From the NCBI RefSeq assembly GCF_002937115.1, contig NZ_NHRY01000234.1, positions 1 through 55,278 of the forward strand: a stretch of DNA of 55,278 bases. Reading direction: 5' to 3'. A program made the position numbers and the translations under genes. The notes under the pieces are model-generated. The model worked only from the letters and a program-made list of their open reading frames with translations. It searched no databases and had not been told where the DNA came from. The stretch comes from Rhodopila globiformis (GTDB taxonomy: Bacteria; Pseudomonadota; Alphaproteobacteria; Acetobacterales; Acetobacteraceae). Shown here in pieces: positions 33,646 to 42,237 of this stretch (positions are counted from its first letter, which is position 1; every line of letters starts with the position of its first letter).

Positions 33646-34311
33646 CTACAGCCGCTTCAGGTCATCCATCGCCGGGCGGCCGGTGACGTGCCGCCAGTGG
33701 TGCCACAGCAGCCGCGCCGCCAGCGACCGCACCGGCTGCCAGGCGGTGGCAAGCTGCCGCAGCGCCTGCGGGCCGGGGCGCGCCGGCAGTCGTTTCAGGT
33801 CCGCCACCGCCGCCGCCAGGGCGATATCCCCGGCGGGGAACACGTCCAGCCGGTGCAGCGCGAACAGCAGGTAGATCTCGGCGGTCCAGCGGCCCAGCCC
33901 CTTGATCGCGCCGATGGTGACGATCGCCGCCTCGTCGTCCAGCAGCGCGATCCTGCCGGCGTCCAGCGTGCCGTCCAGGAAGGCGGCGGCCAGGGCGCGG
34001 GCATGGGCCACCTTGGGGCGGGAGAAGCCGGCGGCGCGCAGCGTCTCCTCCGGCAGGGCGATCAGGGTGGCCGGGTCGAGCGCGCCGGGGATGGCGCAGA
34101 CGCGGCCCCAGATCGCCGCGGCCGCCTGGTTGCTGATCATCTGCGCCACGATCGCCTGCAGCAAGCCGGGAAAGCCGGGGGTGCGCGTCCGCCAGGGCAG
34201 CGGGCCGGCACGCTGCAGGATGCCGGCGAAATCACGGTCGAGGCCGATCAGGGTCTCGATCGCCGCCAGTGCCTGTGGCGGCGGATGCGGAAAGGCAGTG
34301 CCCGGGTCCAT
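33646..34311 (-). CDS. DNA-3-methyladenine glycosylase II-type (AlkA/HhH-GPD)
   Basis: A 221-residue HhH-GPD glycosylase. FPGLLQAIVAQMISNQAAAA is the conserved first helix pair (I..QQ(I/V)S..AA), and IGAIKGLGRWTAEIYLLFAL is the helix-hairpin-helix, followed by RLDVFPAGDIAL with the catalytic Asp. It removes alkylated purines in base excision repair. It lacks the N-terminal Ada-like domain and the 4Fe-4S cluster of MutY/Nth. The start at 34311 (MDPGTAF) was preferred over an upstream ATG. Monocistronic, 45 bp downstream of the exported Met-rich protein gene on the same strand. Confidence 0.88.
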   Translation of the reverse strand: MDPGTAFPHPPPQALAAIETLIGLDRDFAGILQRAGPLPWRTRTPGFPGLLQAIVAQMISNQAAAAIWGRVCAIPGALDPATLIALPEETLRAAGFSRPKVAHARALAAAFLDGTLDAGRIALLDDEAAIVTIGAIKGLGRWTAEIYLLFALHRLDVFPAGDIALAAAVADLKRLPARPGPQALRQLATAWQPVRSLAARLLWHHWRHVTGRPAMDDLKRL

Positions 34312-34356
34312 GGCGGCAGAGTGGCGCCGCGGACCCGGGGCGGGCAAGGGCGGGGA

Positions 34357-34821
34357 TCAGCCGACGCGGGCGAGGTGACCGGTATGCGGGTCCATGGTGA
34401 ACTTCGCCACCACTGAGCCTTCCGGCGTGGCGATGCTGAAGGCGATGGGGCCGTTAGCCGTGGCGGCGACGTCGGTGACCTTCCAGGTGTGGTTGCCGTT
34501 CCACAGCAGGAACGCCTCGGCGATCTTCTGCACGTCGGCGGCCGACAACTGCCGGTCCGGATGGCGGTAGACCAGCGCGAAGTCGCGCATATGGTGGAGC
34601 CAGCCCTCATGCTCCGGGTGGTGCATGCAGCCCATCATGCCCTGCGGGCCGTGGCCTTGCATCATGCCCATCATGCCCTGCGGGCCGTGGCCTTGCATCA
34701 TGCCCATCGGCATGCCCGGCGGCGGCGCGGGCGGGGCAGGCTGGGCCTGCGACAGCACCGCGCCCGTGGCAGCGCCACCGATGACAAAGGCCAAAGCGGC
34801 GGCGAGGATCGTCTGACGCAT
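34357..34821 (-). CDS. Exported Met/His/Gly-rich protein, 154 aa
   Basis: Begins MRQTILAAALAFVIGGAATG, a signal peptide, with GGAGG 6 bp before the ATG. Residues about 38-65 are a Met/Gly/His repeat (GMMQGHGPQGMM twice), encoded by a perfect 36-bp tandem duplication. HHPEHEGWLHHM follows, giving many potential metal ligands. The C-terminal half (LSAADVQKIAEAFLLWNGN; VVAKFTMDPHTGHLARVG) resembles a small PepSY-like alpha/beta fold. Function unknown; a periplasmic copper or other metal-binding role is plausible. It is divergent from a two-component system across 137 bp, so it may be its target or accessory sensor. Confidence 0.72.
   Translation of the reverse strand: MRQTILAAALAFVIGGAATGAVLSQAQPAPPAPPPGMPMGMMQGHGPQGMMGMMQGHGPQGMMGCMHHPEHEGWLHHMRDFALVYRHPDRQLSAADVQKIAEAFLLWNGNHTWKVTDVAATANGPIAFSIATPEGSVVAKFTMDPHTGHLARVG
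34631..34702. repeat. 36-bp tandem duplication within the exported protein gene
   Basis: Two identical 36-bp units (34631-34666 and 34667-34702), each beginning CCCATCATGCCCTGCGGGCC. They encode the repeated MMQGHGPQG block on the minus strand. Identity at the base level indicates a recent slippage event. Confidence 0.9.
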
Positions 34822-34958
34822 GGAAACCTCCTTGTTTTGCGACATTCGTATGCGACAGGTTTATAAATGACGCGGCGGCCTGCCGGGGAGGGGCAACGAA
34901 TTGCAAGGAAATGCAACAACCGTTCCAGTTTCGCGCGCTCGGGCTTATGTAACAGACT

Positions 34959-35678
34959 ATGGAGCCGACACCGCACATCCTGGTTATCGACGATGATCGC
35001 GAGATCCGCGATCTGCTGGCCCGCTTCCTGGAAAAGCAGCGCATCCGGGTCACCGCGGTACGCGACGGCAAGGAAGCCCGGCGGGCCTGGCTTAACGGCC
35101 ACTACCAGCTCGTGGTGCTGGACCTGATGCTGCCGGGCGAGTCCGGCCTCGACCTGGCGCGCTGGTTGCGCGGCCAGTCGGATATCCCGATCGTGATGCT
35201 GACTGCGATGGGCGAGGACACCGACCGGATCATCGGCCTGGAACTCGGCGCCGACGACTACGTGCCGAAGCCGTTCAACCCGCGCGAGCTGCTGGCGCGC
35301 ATCCGCGCCGTGCTGCGCCGTGCCGGCGACCAGGCCGATGTCCGGCACGACCCGGCGGTGCGCGGCTACCGCTTCGCCGACTGGACGTTGGAGCCGGCGC
35401 GGCGGCGGCTGCTGAACCCGGACGGGGTGGAGGTGGCGCTGACCGGCGGCGAGTACGACCTGCTGCTGGCGCTGGTGGAGCGGGCGAACCGGGTGCTGAC
35501 GCGCGACATGCTGCTGGATCTGCTGCGCGGCCGCCAGGCCGGCCCGTTCGACCGGGCGATCGACGTCGCCGTCTCCCGCCTGCGCCGCAAGCTGGAGGAC
35601 GACGGGCGCAACGCCCAGCTGATCAAGACTGTGCGCGGCGGCGGCTATGTGCTCGCCGCGACTGTTGATCGTTTATGA
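34959..35678 (+). CDS. Response regulator, OmpR/PhoB family
   Basis: A 239-residue two-domain regulator. The receiver has ILVIDDDREIRDLLARFLEK (acidic pair), LVVLDLMLPGESGLDLARWL with the phospho-accepting Asp, VMLTAMGED (switch Thr) and GADDYVPKPFNPRELLARIR (Lys). The C-terminal winged helix ends with DVAVSRLRRKLEDDGRNAQL and IKTVRGGGYVL. Its stop overlaps the start of the kinase gene (ATGA at 35675-35678), so the pair is co-translated. The divergent exported Met/His-rich protein is a likely target. Confidence 0.93.
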   Translation: MEPTPHILVIDDDREIRDLLARFLEKQRIRVTAVRDGKEARRAWLNGHYQLVVLDLMLPGESGLDLARWLRGQSDIPIVMLTAMGEDTDRIIGLELGADDYVPKPFNPRELLARIRAVLRRAGDQADVRHDPAVRGYRFADWTLEPARRRLLNPDGVEVALTGGEYDLLLALVERANRVLTRDMLLDLLRGRQAGPFDRAIDVAVSRLRRKLEDDGRNAQLIKTVRGGGYVLAATVDRL

Positions 35679-37015
35679 AGCTTTACCTGTGGCCGCGCAG
35701 CCTGGCCACCCGTACGGCCCTGGTGCTGCTGCTCGGCCTGGCGATCGTGCAGGTCGCCGGCCTGACGATCCATGCGCTGGACCGCATGGACGTGCAGCGC
35801 CTGGCCCAGGCCCGCGACTTGGCGGTGCGGGTGGCCAGCTTCTACCGGACCATAGCGCTGACCGACCCGGGCCGGCGCCCAACGGTGCTGGCGGACCTGC
35901 ACCGTGGCCCCGACCTGACCGCGGCCCTGGCCGGCTCGCCGCCGGACGTCGACATGCCGGAGATGCCGACGCCCGAACAGCGGCTGCTGCGCGTCAACAT
36001 GAGCATGGTGTGGATGGGCGCGCCCAACCTGCGCTGGCGGGAGATGGTGATCTACGGCGGCCATCCCTGGGGCAAAGTGGTGGTGGCGATGCGGCTGCCG
36101 GATGGCGAGTGGCTGAACGTCAGGGCCAAGCTGGAGCCGCTGCGGCCGTGGCACTCGCCGACATTCCTGGTGGCGTTCTCGCTGATGACGGCGGTGGCGG
36201 CGGTGCTGACGCTGTGGGCGGTGCGCCGGCTGACCGCGCCGGTGCGGCTGCTGGCCGAGGCGGCCGAGGCGCTGGGCCGCGACGTCAACGCCCCGCCGCT
36301 GCCGGAGAACGGGCCGACCGAGGTGGCGGTGGCGGCGGTGGCGTTCAACACCATGGCCTCGCGCATCCGCCGCTTCGTGCAGGACCGGACCGAGCTGCTG
36401 ACCGCCATCGGCCACGACCTGCGCACGCCGATCACCCGGCTGAAGCTGCGCGCCGAGTTCATCGAGGATGACGAGCAGCGCGGCAAGATCCTGGCGGACC
36501 TGGAGGAGCTGGAGGCGATGGTCTCGGCCACGCTGGCGTTCGGGCGGGATTCGCGGGCGATGGAGACGGTGACCTCGATCGACCTGGCGGAACTGCTGCG
36601 CACCATCCTGGACGATGCCGGCGACGCCCGCCCCGACGTGGCGGATCGGTTGACATACGAGGGGCCGTCGCACCTGACGGTGCAGGCGCGGACGCTGTCG
36701 CTGAAGCGGGCGCTGGTGAACCTGGTGACCAACGCGGTGACTTACGGCGGCGCCGCGCGGGTGCGGCTGGCGCTGCAGGATGACCGGATGGTGGTGATCG
36801 AGATCGAGGACGATGGGCCGGGGATCAGCCCGGCCGAGATGGACCGGGTGTTCGAGCCGTTCCATCGCGGCGAGCCGAGCCGGAACCGGGAGACCGGGGG
36901 CGTCGGATTGGGCCTGCCGATCGCGCGGAACATCCTGCGGGCGCATGGCGGGGACGTGACGCTGGCCAACCGGCCGGCGGGGGGACTGCGGGCGCGGGTG
37001 ACCCTGCCGGTTTAG
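35675..37015 (+). CDS. Sensor histidine kinase
   Basis: A 446-residue membrane kinase. TM1 is RTALVLLLGLAIVQVAGLTI; a periplasmic sensor of about 130 residues follows, including a Met/Pro stretch (DVDMPEMPTPEQ) that could bind metal. TM2 is PTFLVAFSLMTAVAAVLTLW, then HAMP (RRLTAPVRLLAEAAEALGRD). The H-box is AIGHDLRTPITRLKLRAEF; the ATPase domain has NLVTNAVTYGG (N), EDDGPGISPAEMDRVFEPFH (G1/F) and GGVGLGLPIARNILRAHGG (G2). Partner of the preceding response regulator. Signal unknown; metal or envelope stress would suit the divergent gene. Confidence 0.93.
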   Translation: MKLYLWPRSLATRTALVLLLGLAIVQVAGLTIHALDRMDVQRLAQARDLAVRVASFYRTIALTDPGRRPTVLADLHRGPDLTAALAGSPPDVDMPEMPTPEQRLLRVNMSMVWMGAPNLRWREMVIYGGHPWGKVVVAMRLPDGEWLNVRAKLEPLRPWHSPTFLVAFSLMTAVAAVLTLWAVRRLTAPVRLLAEAAEALGRDVNAPPLPENGPTEVAVAAVAFNTMASRIRRFVQDRTELLTAIGHDLRTPITRLKLRAEFIEDDEQRGKILADLEELEAMVSATLAFGRDSRAMETVTSIDLAELLRTILDDAGDARPDVADRLTYEGPSHLTVQARTLSLKRALVNLVTNAVTYGGAARVRLALQDDRMVVIEIEDDGPGISPAEMDRVFEPFHRGEPSRNRETGGVGLGLPIARNILRAHGGDVTLANRPAGGLRARVTLPV

Positions 37016-37166
37016 GTTGTGGGTGGTTCAGACCGGGGACTGGTCAACGGGGGGGCGGGTCATTGGGGCGCGGGTCATTCGCTCCGGCCGCAAGGCGCTT
37101 CGCGCGACGCGCCGTTTTGCTTTTCCTATGAAAATACGGCCTCGCCGGCGTCAGTCGTTTCTCTGT

Positions 37167-37244
37167 CGTCATGGCCGGGCGTGTCCCGGCCAGCTGCGCA
37201 CAGGCGGCGGGGGGTGGATGGCCGGGACACGCCCGGCCATGACG
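37167..37244. repeat. Type 1 palindromic repeat
   Basis: CGTCATGGCCGGGCGTGTCC at the left and GGACACGCCCGGCCATGACG at the right are perfect inverted repeats, the best-preserved type 1 copy in the window. It lies 150 bp after the histidine kinase stop and could act as a bidirectional terminator. Confidence 0.88.
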
Positions 37245-37464
37245 GATAGGCGACGGACCCCTCGCCCATTTTCCGCCATCGCGGTGCCGGTGCGCCGGCT
37301 GGCCAACTCCGTCGCCCTTCGTAGTCCTCCGCTTCCTCCGTGTTAAAAATGACAGGCCGCGGAACACACGCCACGGTGCCAGCATGCGCACGATCTCCCG
37401 CAAAGGCAACGAACCGCCTCGCCGGCCGGATACCAGCATCTCAAACCACGAACGGAGCCAGCGC

Positions 37465-38292
37465 TTGACCTTCTCCCACCCCGAGATCGACCGCCTCGCC
37501 GGCATCCTCGCCGAAGCCGCGCAGGCGGAAATCATGCCGCGCTTCAAGACGCTGGCGGACGGCGACGTGCGCCACAAGACGTCGGTGTTCGACCCGGTGA
37601 CCGAGGCCGACGAGGCCGCCGAGCGGTCCATTGCCGCCGGGCTGCGCGCGCATTTCCCGGGCGCCCTGGTCGTCGGCGAGGAAGCCACCGCGGCGGACCC
37701 GTCGCTGCTCGATCGCCTGGCGGACGCGCCGCTGGCCTTCGTCGTCGATCCGATCGACGGCACCCGCAACTTCGTTGCCGGGCTGCCGCTGTTCGGCACG
37801 ATGGCCGCGGCGATCGTGCGCGGCGCGGTCGTGGCCGGCGTGATCCACGACCCGGTCTGCCGGGACAGCGCCTGGGCGCTGAAAGGGCAGGGGGCGTGGC
37901 TGTCACGCGAGGGGCGCCCGCCGCTGCGCCTGCATGTCGCCGCGCCGGCGCCGCTGGCGCGGATGGAGGCGATCGCCGGCACACACTACCTGCCGGAGCC
38001 GCTGCGCACGACGGTGCTGACCAACCTGCCGAAGCTCGGCTCGGCGACGTGGCTGCGCTGCGCGGCGCACGAATACCGCATGGCGGCGGCAGGGTTCTGC
38101 CACGTGCTGTTCTTCAACCGCCTGATGCCGTGGGATCACGCCGCGGGCTGGCTGCTGCACCAGGAGGCAGGCGGCTACAGCGCGCGCTTCGATGGCTCCC
38201 CCTACGCGCCGCGGCATACCAGCGGCGGTCTGATCTGCGCGCCGGATCGGGCAAGCTGGCAGGCGGTGCGGGACGGGCTGATGGGGGAATAG
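37465..38292 (+). CDS. Inositol monophosphatase-family phosphatase
   Basis: A 275-residue Mg2+-dependent phosphatase. Metal-site motifs are present: VVGEEATA (Glu), FVVDPIDGTRNFVAGLPLFG (the DPIDGT signature) and LMPWDHAAGWLLHQEAGGY (WDxAAG). Family members act on inositol phosphates, histidinol phosphate or 3'-phosphoadenosine phosphate; the substrate is not determinable here. I prefer a TTG start at 37465 (GGAG 8 bp upstream) because the extra 27 residues from the ATG at 37384 (RTISRKGNEPPRRPDTS) are unlike the family. No operon partner. Confidence 0.85.
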   Translation: MTFSHPEIDRLAGILAEAAQAEIMPRFKTLADGDVRHKTSVFDPVTEADEAAERSIAAGLRAHFPGALVVGEEATAADPSLLDRLADAPLAFVVDPIDGTRNFVAGLPLFGTMAAAIVRGAVVAGVIHDPVCRDSAWALKGQGAWLSREGRPPLRLHVAAPAPLARMEAIAGTHYLPEPLRTTVLTNLPKLGSATWLRCAAHEYRMAAAGFCHVLFFNRLMPWDHAAGWLLHQEAGGYSARFDGSPYAPRHTSGGLICAPDRASWQAVRDGLMGE

Positions 38293-38472
38293 CGGGCGCG
38301 GAAAGTTTCCTTGCAACCTGTCAGGACGCTCGCGCGGCCGGCATGGCAGTGTTGCCAGACAAGAATGTCATTGACCCGGAATAGTTTGACTTGCAGGCGC
38401 GGCTGCGCCATGTGTCCGTACGGGCCGGGGCTGCACGCCTGCGGTCAGGATATTTGTGACAGGAAGCAAGCC

Positions 38473-38652
38473 ATGCTGATCTGCGAAGACTTCGGATCCA
38501 TCGCCGAACGCCTGCGGCAGATTGAACGGGAGAAGGGTGGTGGCGCTGGCTTGCAGAACCCCGCTCCTGCGGATCCCACGGCGCCGTCGCAGGCCGCCCC
38601 GCGAGACTTCGATGAGTGGTTCGACAGCCTGATCTGGTCAACCTGCTGCTGA
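38473..38652 (+). CDS. Small hypothetical protein, 59 aa
   Basis: ATG at 38473 with AGGAAG 6 bp upstream opens a 59-codon frame: MLICEDFGSIAERLRQIERE, a Gly/Pro/Ala-rich middle, and DFDEWFDSLIWSTCC at the end. The helical N-terminus and acidic, aromatic C-terminus look protein-like, and codon use is like neighbouring genes. I know no family. It lies between the phosphatase and a gene-free 540-bp stretch. Confidence 0.4.
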   Translation: MLICEDFGSIAERLRQIEREKGGGAGLQNPAPADPTAPSQAAPRDFDEWFDSLIWSTCC

Positions 38653-39190
38653 CACGGCGAAAGCAGCCTCCGCGCAGGCGATAATAACGTCTGTAACGAT
38701 TACCTCCCTGAGGCGGCCAATCGGCCAGACGTGGCGAGGCGTCCTGCCGGTCATCCCCTGATCGGCCGAAGCGGGTGCACCGTGGCGCCGGCAGCCGATT
38801 TCCGGCCGTGGTCGCCGGCATGACGCCGCGCCGTCGAGCGAACGGATGCGGCGAAGATGCCGACCATATCAGCTTCGGTGCTGGTTGCCGATGAAACCGG
38901 CTTCCTCGGATACGGCAAGGCGGCCTGCTGCGTGGCTCGTCAACCCACCGGGCCGGTGGGCAGGATCACCGGCCACTGCTATTGCCGGCTCGCCTTGAAA
39001 CCGGCAAGGCACGGAAGCACCGGCCCAGCCTGCGTTCCGGCGCTCGGTGAAAGGTTCCGCTGACCGGCGTGCACCTGCGGCGCGGCATCCCGGTACCGGT
39101 TGGTTGACGCCACCCGAGCACGACAGGTTGATCATTCCCGCCTTGCTACCCTGTCACGCCCGCCCGACCTGGACTCTGGGAGGAAGTACC
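38653..39190. other. Gene-free stretch
   Basis: No reading frame here has family resemblance and a ribosome-binding site together. I see no palindromic repeat copy. The lipoprotein promoter should be near its right end. Confidence 0.4.
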
Positions 39191-39589
39191 ATGCGTAAGC
39201 TGATTCTGGCGCTTGGTGCCGCCTGTTTGCTCAGCGGCTGCGCCAATTACGGTGGCTACGACTATGCATACCCGTATGGCTACAGCTATGGGCCGACATA
39301 CGCCGCCTATGGCTATGGATACCCCTATGGCTACGGCTATGCGGGATTCCCTATCGTTCTCGGCGGTGGCGTGTACGGCTTCCGGCGCTTCGACCACGAT
39401 TTTCACGACAGATTCGATCATGGCTGGAGCCATGGAGGATGGGGTCACGCCGGCTGGCACGGCGGTTTTGCGCGAGCCGAAGCATTTCACGGCGGCTTCG
39501 CGCGAGCGGGAGGATTTCATGGTGGCTTCGGCCACGGCGGCTTTGGCCACGGCGGAATGGGCCATGGTGGTGGCGGCCACGGCCGCTGA
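39191..39589 (+). CDS. Gly/Tyr/His-rich lipoprotein, 132 aa
   Basis: MRKLILALGAACLLSGCANY carries a type II signal peptide with lipobox LSGC; the mature protein would start at Cys17. It then has a Tyr/Gly/Pro-rich block (YPYGYSYGPTYAAYGYGYPY), a hydrophobic patch (FPIVLGGGVYGF), and a His/Gly/Phe-rich tail with repeated FHGGFARAGGF and GHGGFGHGG units. GGGAGGAA precedes the ATG by 5 bp. Such proteins are usually annotated hypothetical; a metal-binding or surface structural role is possible. Low-complexity repeats limit family assignment. Confidence 0.7.
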   Translation: MRKLILALGAACLLSGCANYGGYDYAYPYGYSYGPTYAAYGYGYPYGYGYAGFPIVLGGGVYGFRRFDHDFHDRFDHGWSHGGWGHAGWHGGFARAEAFHGGFARAGGFHGGFGHGGFGHGGMGHGGGGHGR

Positions 39590-39943
39590 ACAGTCGTGGC
39601 GCGGCATCGCCGATCTGACCGCGGCGGCACGGCAGGCGGCGTGCGTGACGATCTCGCTTCCTGACGGGGCGCCGGGATTTTGGGCATGATCCGGCAGCCG
39701 GAAAGGAGTGACGGCGTGTGCATGTTCCGGGGCAGGAAGCGCCGGTTCCGCCAGGGCCCGGACCGGCTCCAGCAGGAATCCTGCAGGCGCAGGAGAACCG
39801 TCGAACCGGATATCCTGCAACGACTTTCCACCCTTTTGTGTCGCTGCAGCCGTCTTGTTTTACTTGTCGCCAATGAATCCCGATCGTATCGTGCCGAGGG
39901 CGATATGCCTGCCCGTATCGTTGCCTCTGCACGTGAGGATTGG

Positions 39944-40795
39944 ATGCCGCTCAAGAGCCTGCTTGTTCACCTCGACCCGACCGGGCACAGCTTGCAGCGG
40001 CTCCAGGCCGCGGTCGCCATGGCTGCGCGGCACCACGCCCGGCTGACAGGGCTCTACGTCAAGGATCTCAGCGTCGCGCAGCTTACCCAGCAGCGAGCCG
40101 CCGAACTTGGCCTGTATCCAGCCGACGAACTGAACAGGGTCATTGGCTCGTTCGACACGGCGATCGAAACAGCCGCCGCGACGGCGCGGGAGCAGTTCGA
40201 GCGCGCAACCCAGGCCGCCGGCGTGCAGGCCGAGTGGCTGTGCGAGGCGGGAAAGGCGGACGAGATCGTGCCGCTGCGGGCCCGCAGCGTCGATCTCTGC
40301 ATTCTCGGGCACTGGAAGCCCGAAATGGAGAATTTGCCATATCTTCCGCGCCTGGTCGAGCAGGTGCTGTTCCTGTCCGGGCGGCCGACCCTGATCATCC
40401 CGGGCACGGACGGGACAACGGACCCGGGTCGGCACGTGCTGGTCGGCTGGGACGGAAGCCGGGCTGCGGCGCGTGCGGTCCATGATGCCCTGCCGATCAT
40501 CGCTGCGGCCGAGCACACCACAGTGCTGACGGTGAACGCGACGGAAGGCGATGGCGCCAGCGGCGAGGATATCGTGCGCCACTTCAACGCTCACGGCGCC
40601 ACGGCGACAACGGTATGTATCCAGGCCGAAACATCCGACATCGGTGAGGCAATTCTGCGGCATGCAGAAAGTATCAAGGCCGATATGATCGTGGCAGGCT
40701 GTTACGGGCATTCCCGGCTGCGCGAACTTATTCTGGGCGGCGTGACGCGCACGCTGCTGCGTCAGATCACGCTGCCGGTCCTGATGTCCTCTTAG
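39944..40795 (+). CDS. Universal stress protein, tandem UspA
   Basis: A 283-residue protein with two UspA domains. The first starts PLKSLLVHLDPTGHSLQRLQ; the second starts HVLVGWDGSRAAARAVHDAL and ends with the ATP-binding pattern VAGCYGHSRLRELILGGVTR followed by TLL. Its first domain lacks a clear GxxGxxxxxxxxGS ATP loop, so nucleotide binding is probably in domain 2 only. ATG at 39944 has GAGGAT upstream; longer starts (39905, or GTG 39716 with AAAGGAG) cannot be excluded. Tandem Usp proteins are commonly induced at low oxygen, but I find only a poor FNR-like match upstream. Confidence 0.85.
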   Translation: MPLKSLLVHLDPTGHSLQRLQAAVAMAARHHARLTGLYVKDLSVAQLTQQRAAELGLYPADELNRVIGSFDTAIETAAATAREQFERATQAAGVQAEWLCEAGKADEIVPLRARSVDLCILGHWKPEMENLPYLPRLVEQVLFLSGRPTLIIPGTDGTTDPGRHVLVGWDGSRAAARAVHDALPIIAAAEHTTVLTVNATEGDGASGEDIVRHFNAHGATATTVCIQAETSDIGEAILRHAESIKADMIVAGCYGHSRLRELILGGVTRTLLRQITLPVLMSS

Positions 40796-40916
40796 GGCCT
40801 GAGGCAGAACAACCGCTCCACGTGTCGCGCGAACGCTTCAACCGGCATGGCCGGTAGCCGGGACAAGCCCGGGCACGGCAAACCGCAGTTTGCTTGGGAC
40901 GAAGTTATTGGCCTGT

Positions 40917-41030
40917 TGTCATGGCGGGCGCAGGCCCGCCATCCACACCTGGCGGTGCTGAATGCGGCAAAAGGCGTGGATGGCGGCCCGGAGCCTGTGC
41001 CCAGGCTTGTCCCGGGTGGCCACCATGACG
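40917..41030. repeat. Type 2 palindromic repeat, extended
   Basis: TGTCATGGCGGGCGCAGGCC and CGCCATCCACACCT on the left are mirrored by AAGGCGTGGATGGCGG and GGCCACCATGACG on the right. The right half contains the insert CCCGGAGCCTGTGCCCAGGC shared with the copy at 24629. It fills the 305-bp gap between the convergent usp and acyl-CoA dehydrogenase genes. Confidence 0.75.
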
Positions 41031-41100
41031 AGGAACGCGCGTCGCCACTGCGACCAGACGATGGCAAGAGCCGGCTCGCTACACCGCAAGCCGATCGGCT

Positions 41101-42237
41101 TTACCTCACCTCGGCCGCCAGCTTCGCCAGATAATACGCCGGATCGCCGAACAGCCGCTCGATCACCATGCAGCGGCGGAAGTAGTGGCCGACGGCGTAT
41201 TCCTCGGTCATGCCGATGCCGCCGTGCATCTGTACCGCGCTCTGCGACACGTATCGTCCGGCCTGGCCGATGCCCACCTTCGCCAGCGCGATATCGTGCG
41301 TCCGCGCCGCGTCGTCGGGATTGTCCACCGACATGGTCGCCAGCATCGCCATGCTGCGGCCCTGCTCCTGCGTCATGAACATGTCCGCCAAGCGGTGCTG
41401 CACCACCTGGTACGAGCCGATCGGCTGGCCGAACTGGACGCGGGTCTTGCTGTATTCCAGCGTCATCTCGTTCATGGCTTCCATCGCGCCGACAGTCTCT
41501 CCCGCCGTCGCCGCGATCCCCGCCTCCACCACCCGCCGGACAATCGGCAGGCCGTGCCCGACCTCGCCCAGCACGTCGGCATCCGGCACCGAGACGTTCG
41601 ACAGGGCGATGTCGGCGGCGCGGGTATCGTCGCGGCTGAGGTAGCCGCGTCGCGCCACGCCCGGCGCCTGGGCATCGACCAGGAACAGCGTGATGCCGTC
41701 CTCGTCATGCCGATCGCCGCCGGTGCGGGCGCTGACGATCAGTTTGTCGGCGGCCTCGCCGTGCGAAACGACCGTCTTCGATCCGTCCAGCACCCAGCCC
41801 GAACCGTCGCGCTTCGCCGTTGTCACCACGTCGTTCAGGTCGTAGCGCGCCTGCCGCTCGCCGTGGGCGAAGGCCATCTTCAGGCGGCCCTCGGCGATGG
41901 CCGGCAGGATCGCCTGCTTCTGCTGCGCGGACCCGGCACGGTTCACCGCGGTGCCGGCCAGCACAACGGTGGACAGGAACGGCTCCAGCACCAGCGCGCG
42001 GCCGAACGCCTGCATCACCAGCATGACTTCCTGCGCGCCGCCGCCGAAGCCGCCGTATTCCTCGGCGAACGGCAGCCCGAGCAGGCCAAGCTCGGCGAAC
42101 TGCGACCAGATGGCGGGCGCGTAGCCCTCGGCCTGCCCCATGTAACTCTTGCGCTGGGCGAAGCCGTAGGTGTCGCCCAGCATCCGCGTGACGCTTTCGA
42201 CCAGCAGCCGCTGGTCTTCGGATGGTTCAAAATCCAT
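41101..42237 (-). CDS. Acyl-CoA dehydrogenase (smaller of a pair), 378 aa
   Basis: A flavoprotein of the acyl-CoA dehydrogenase family. N-terminal helical domain MDFEPSEDQRLLVESVTRML and LGLLGLPFAEEYGGFGGGAQ; middle beta domain KTVVSHGEAADKLIVSARTG; C-terminal helical domain with YSKTRVQFGQPIGSYQVVQH and QMHGGIGMTEEYAVGHYFRR, where the GG(I/Y)G(M/Y)T motif precedes the FAD-contacting segment. Its start overlaps the stop of the partner gene by one base (TAATG-type). Such adjacent, divergent-sequence pairs often form heteromeric enzymes for branched or steroid-like acyl-CoAs; substrate unknown. Confidence 0.88.
   Translation of the reverse strand: MDFEPSEDQRLLVESVTRMLGDTYGFAQRKSYMGQAEGYAPAIWSQFAELGLLGLPFAEEYGGFGGGAQEVMLVMQAFGRALVLEPFLSTVVLAGTAVNRAGSAQQKQAILPAIAEGRLKMAFAHGERQARYDLNDVVTTAKRDGSGWVLDGSKTVVSHGEAADKLIVSARTGGDRHDEDGITLFLVDAQAPGVARRGYLSRDDTRAADIALSNVSVPDADVLGEVGHGLPIVRRVVEAGIAATAGETVGAMEAMNEMTLEYSKTRVQFGQPIGSYQVVQHRLADMFMTQEQGRSMAMLATMSVDNPDDAARTHDIALAKVGIGQAGRYVSQSAVQMHGGIGMTEEYAVGHYFRRCMVIERLFGDPAYYLAKLAAEVR

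Noticed and set aside
38857-39063. 68-codon plus-strand frame
   Set aside because: No ribosome-binding site of note, no family resemblance, and random-like composition.
39870-39883. FNR-like box upstream of the universal stress protein (TTGTCGCCAATGAA)
   Set aside because: Two of the core bases differ from TTGA-N6-TCAA and no -10 is at the proper distance.
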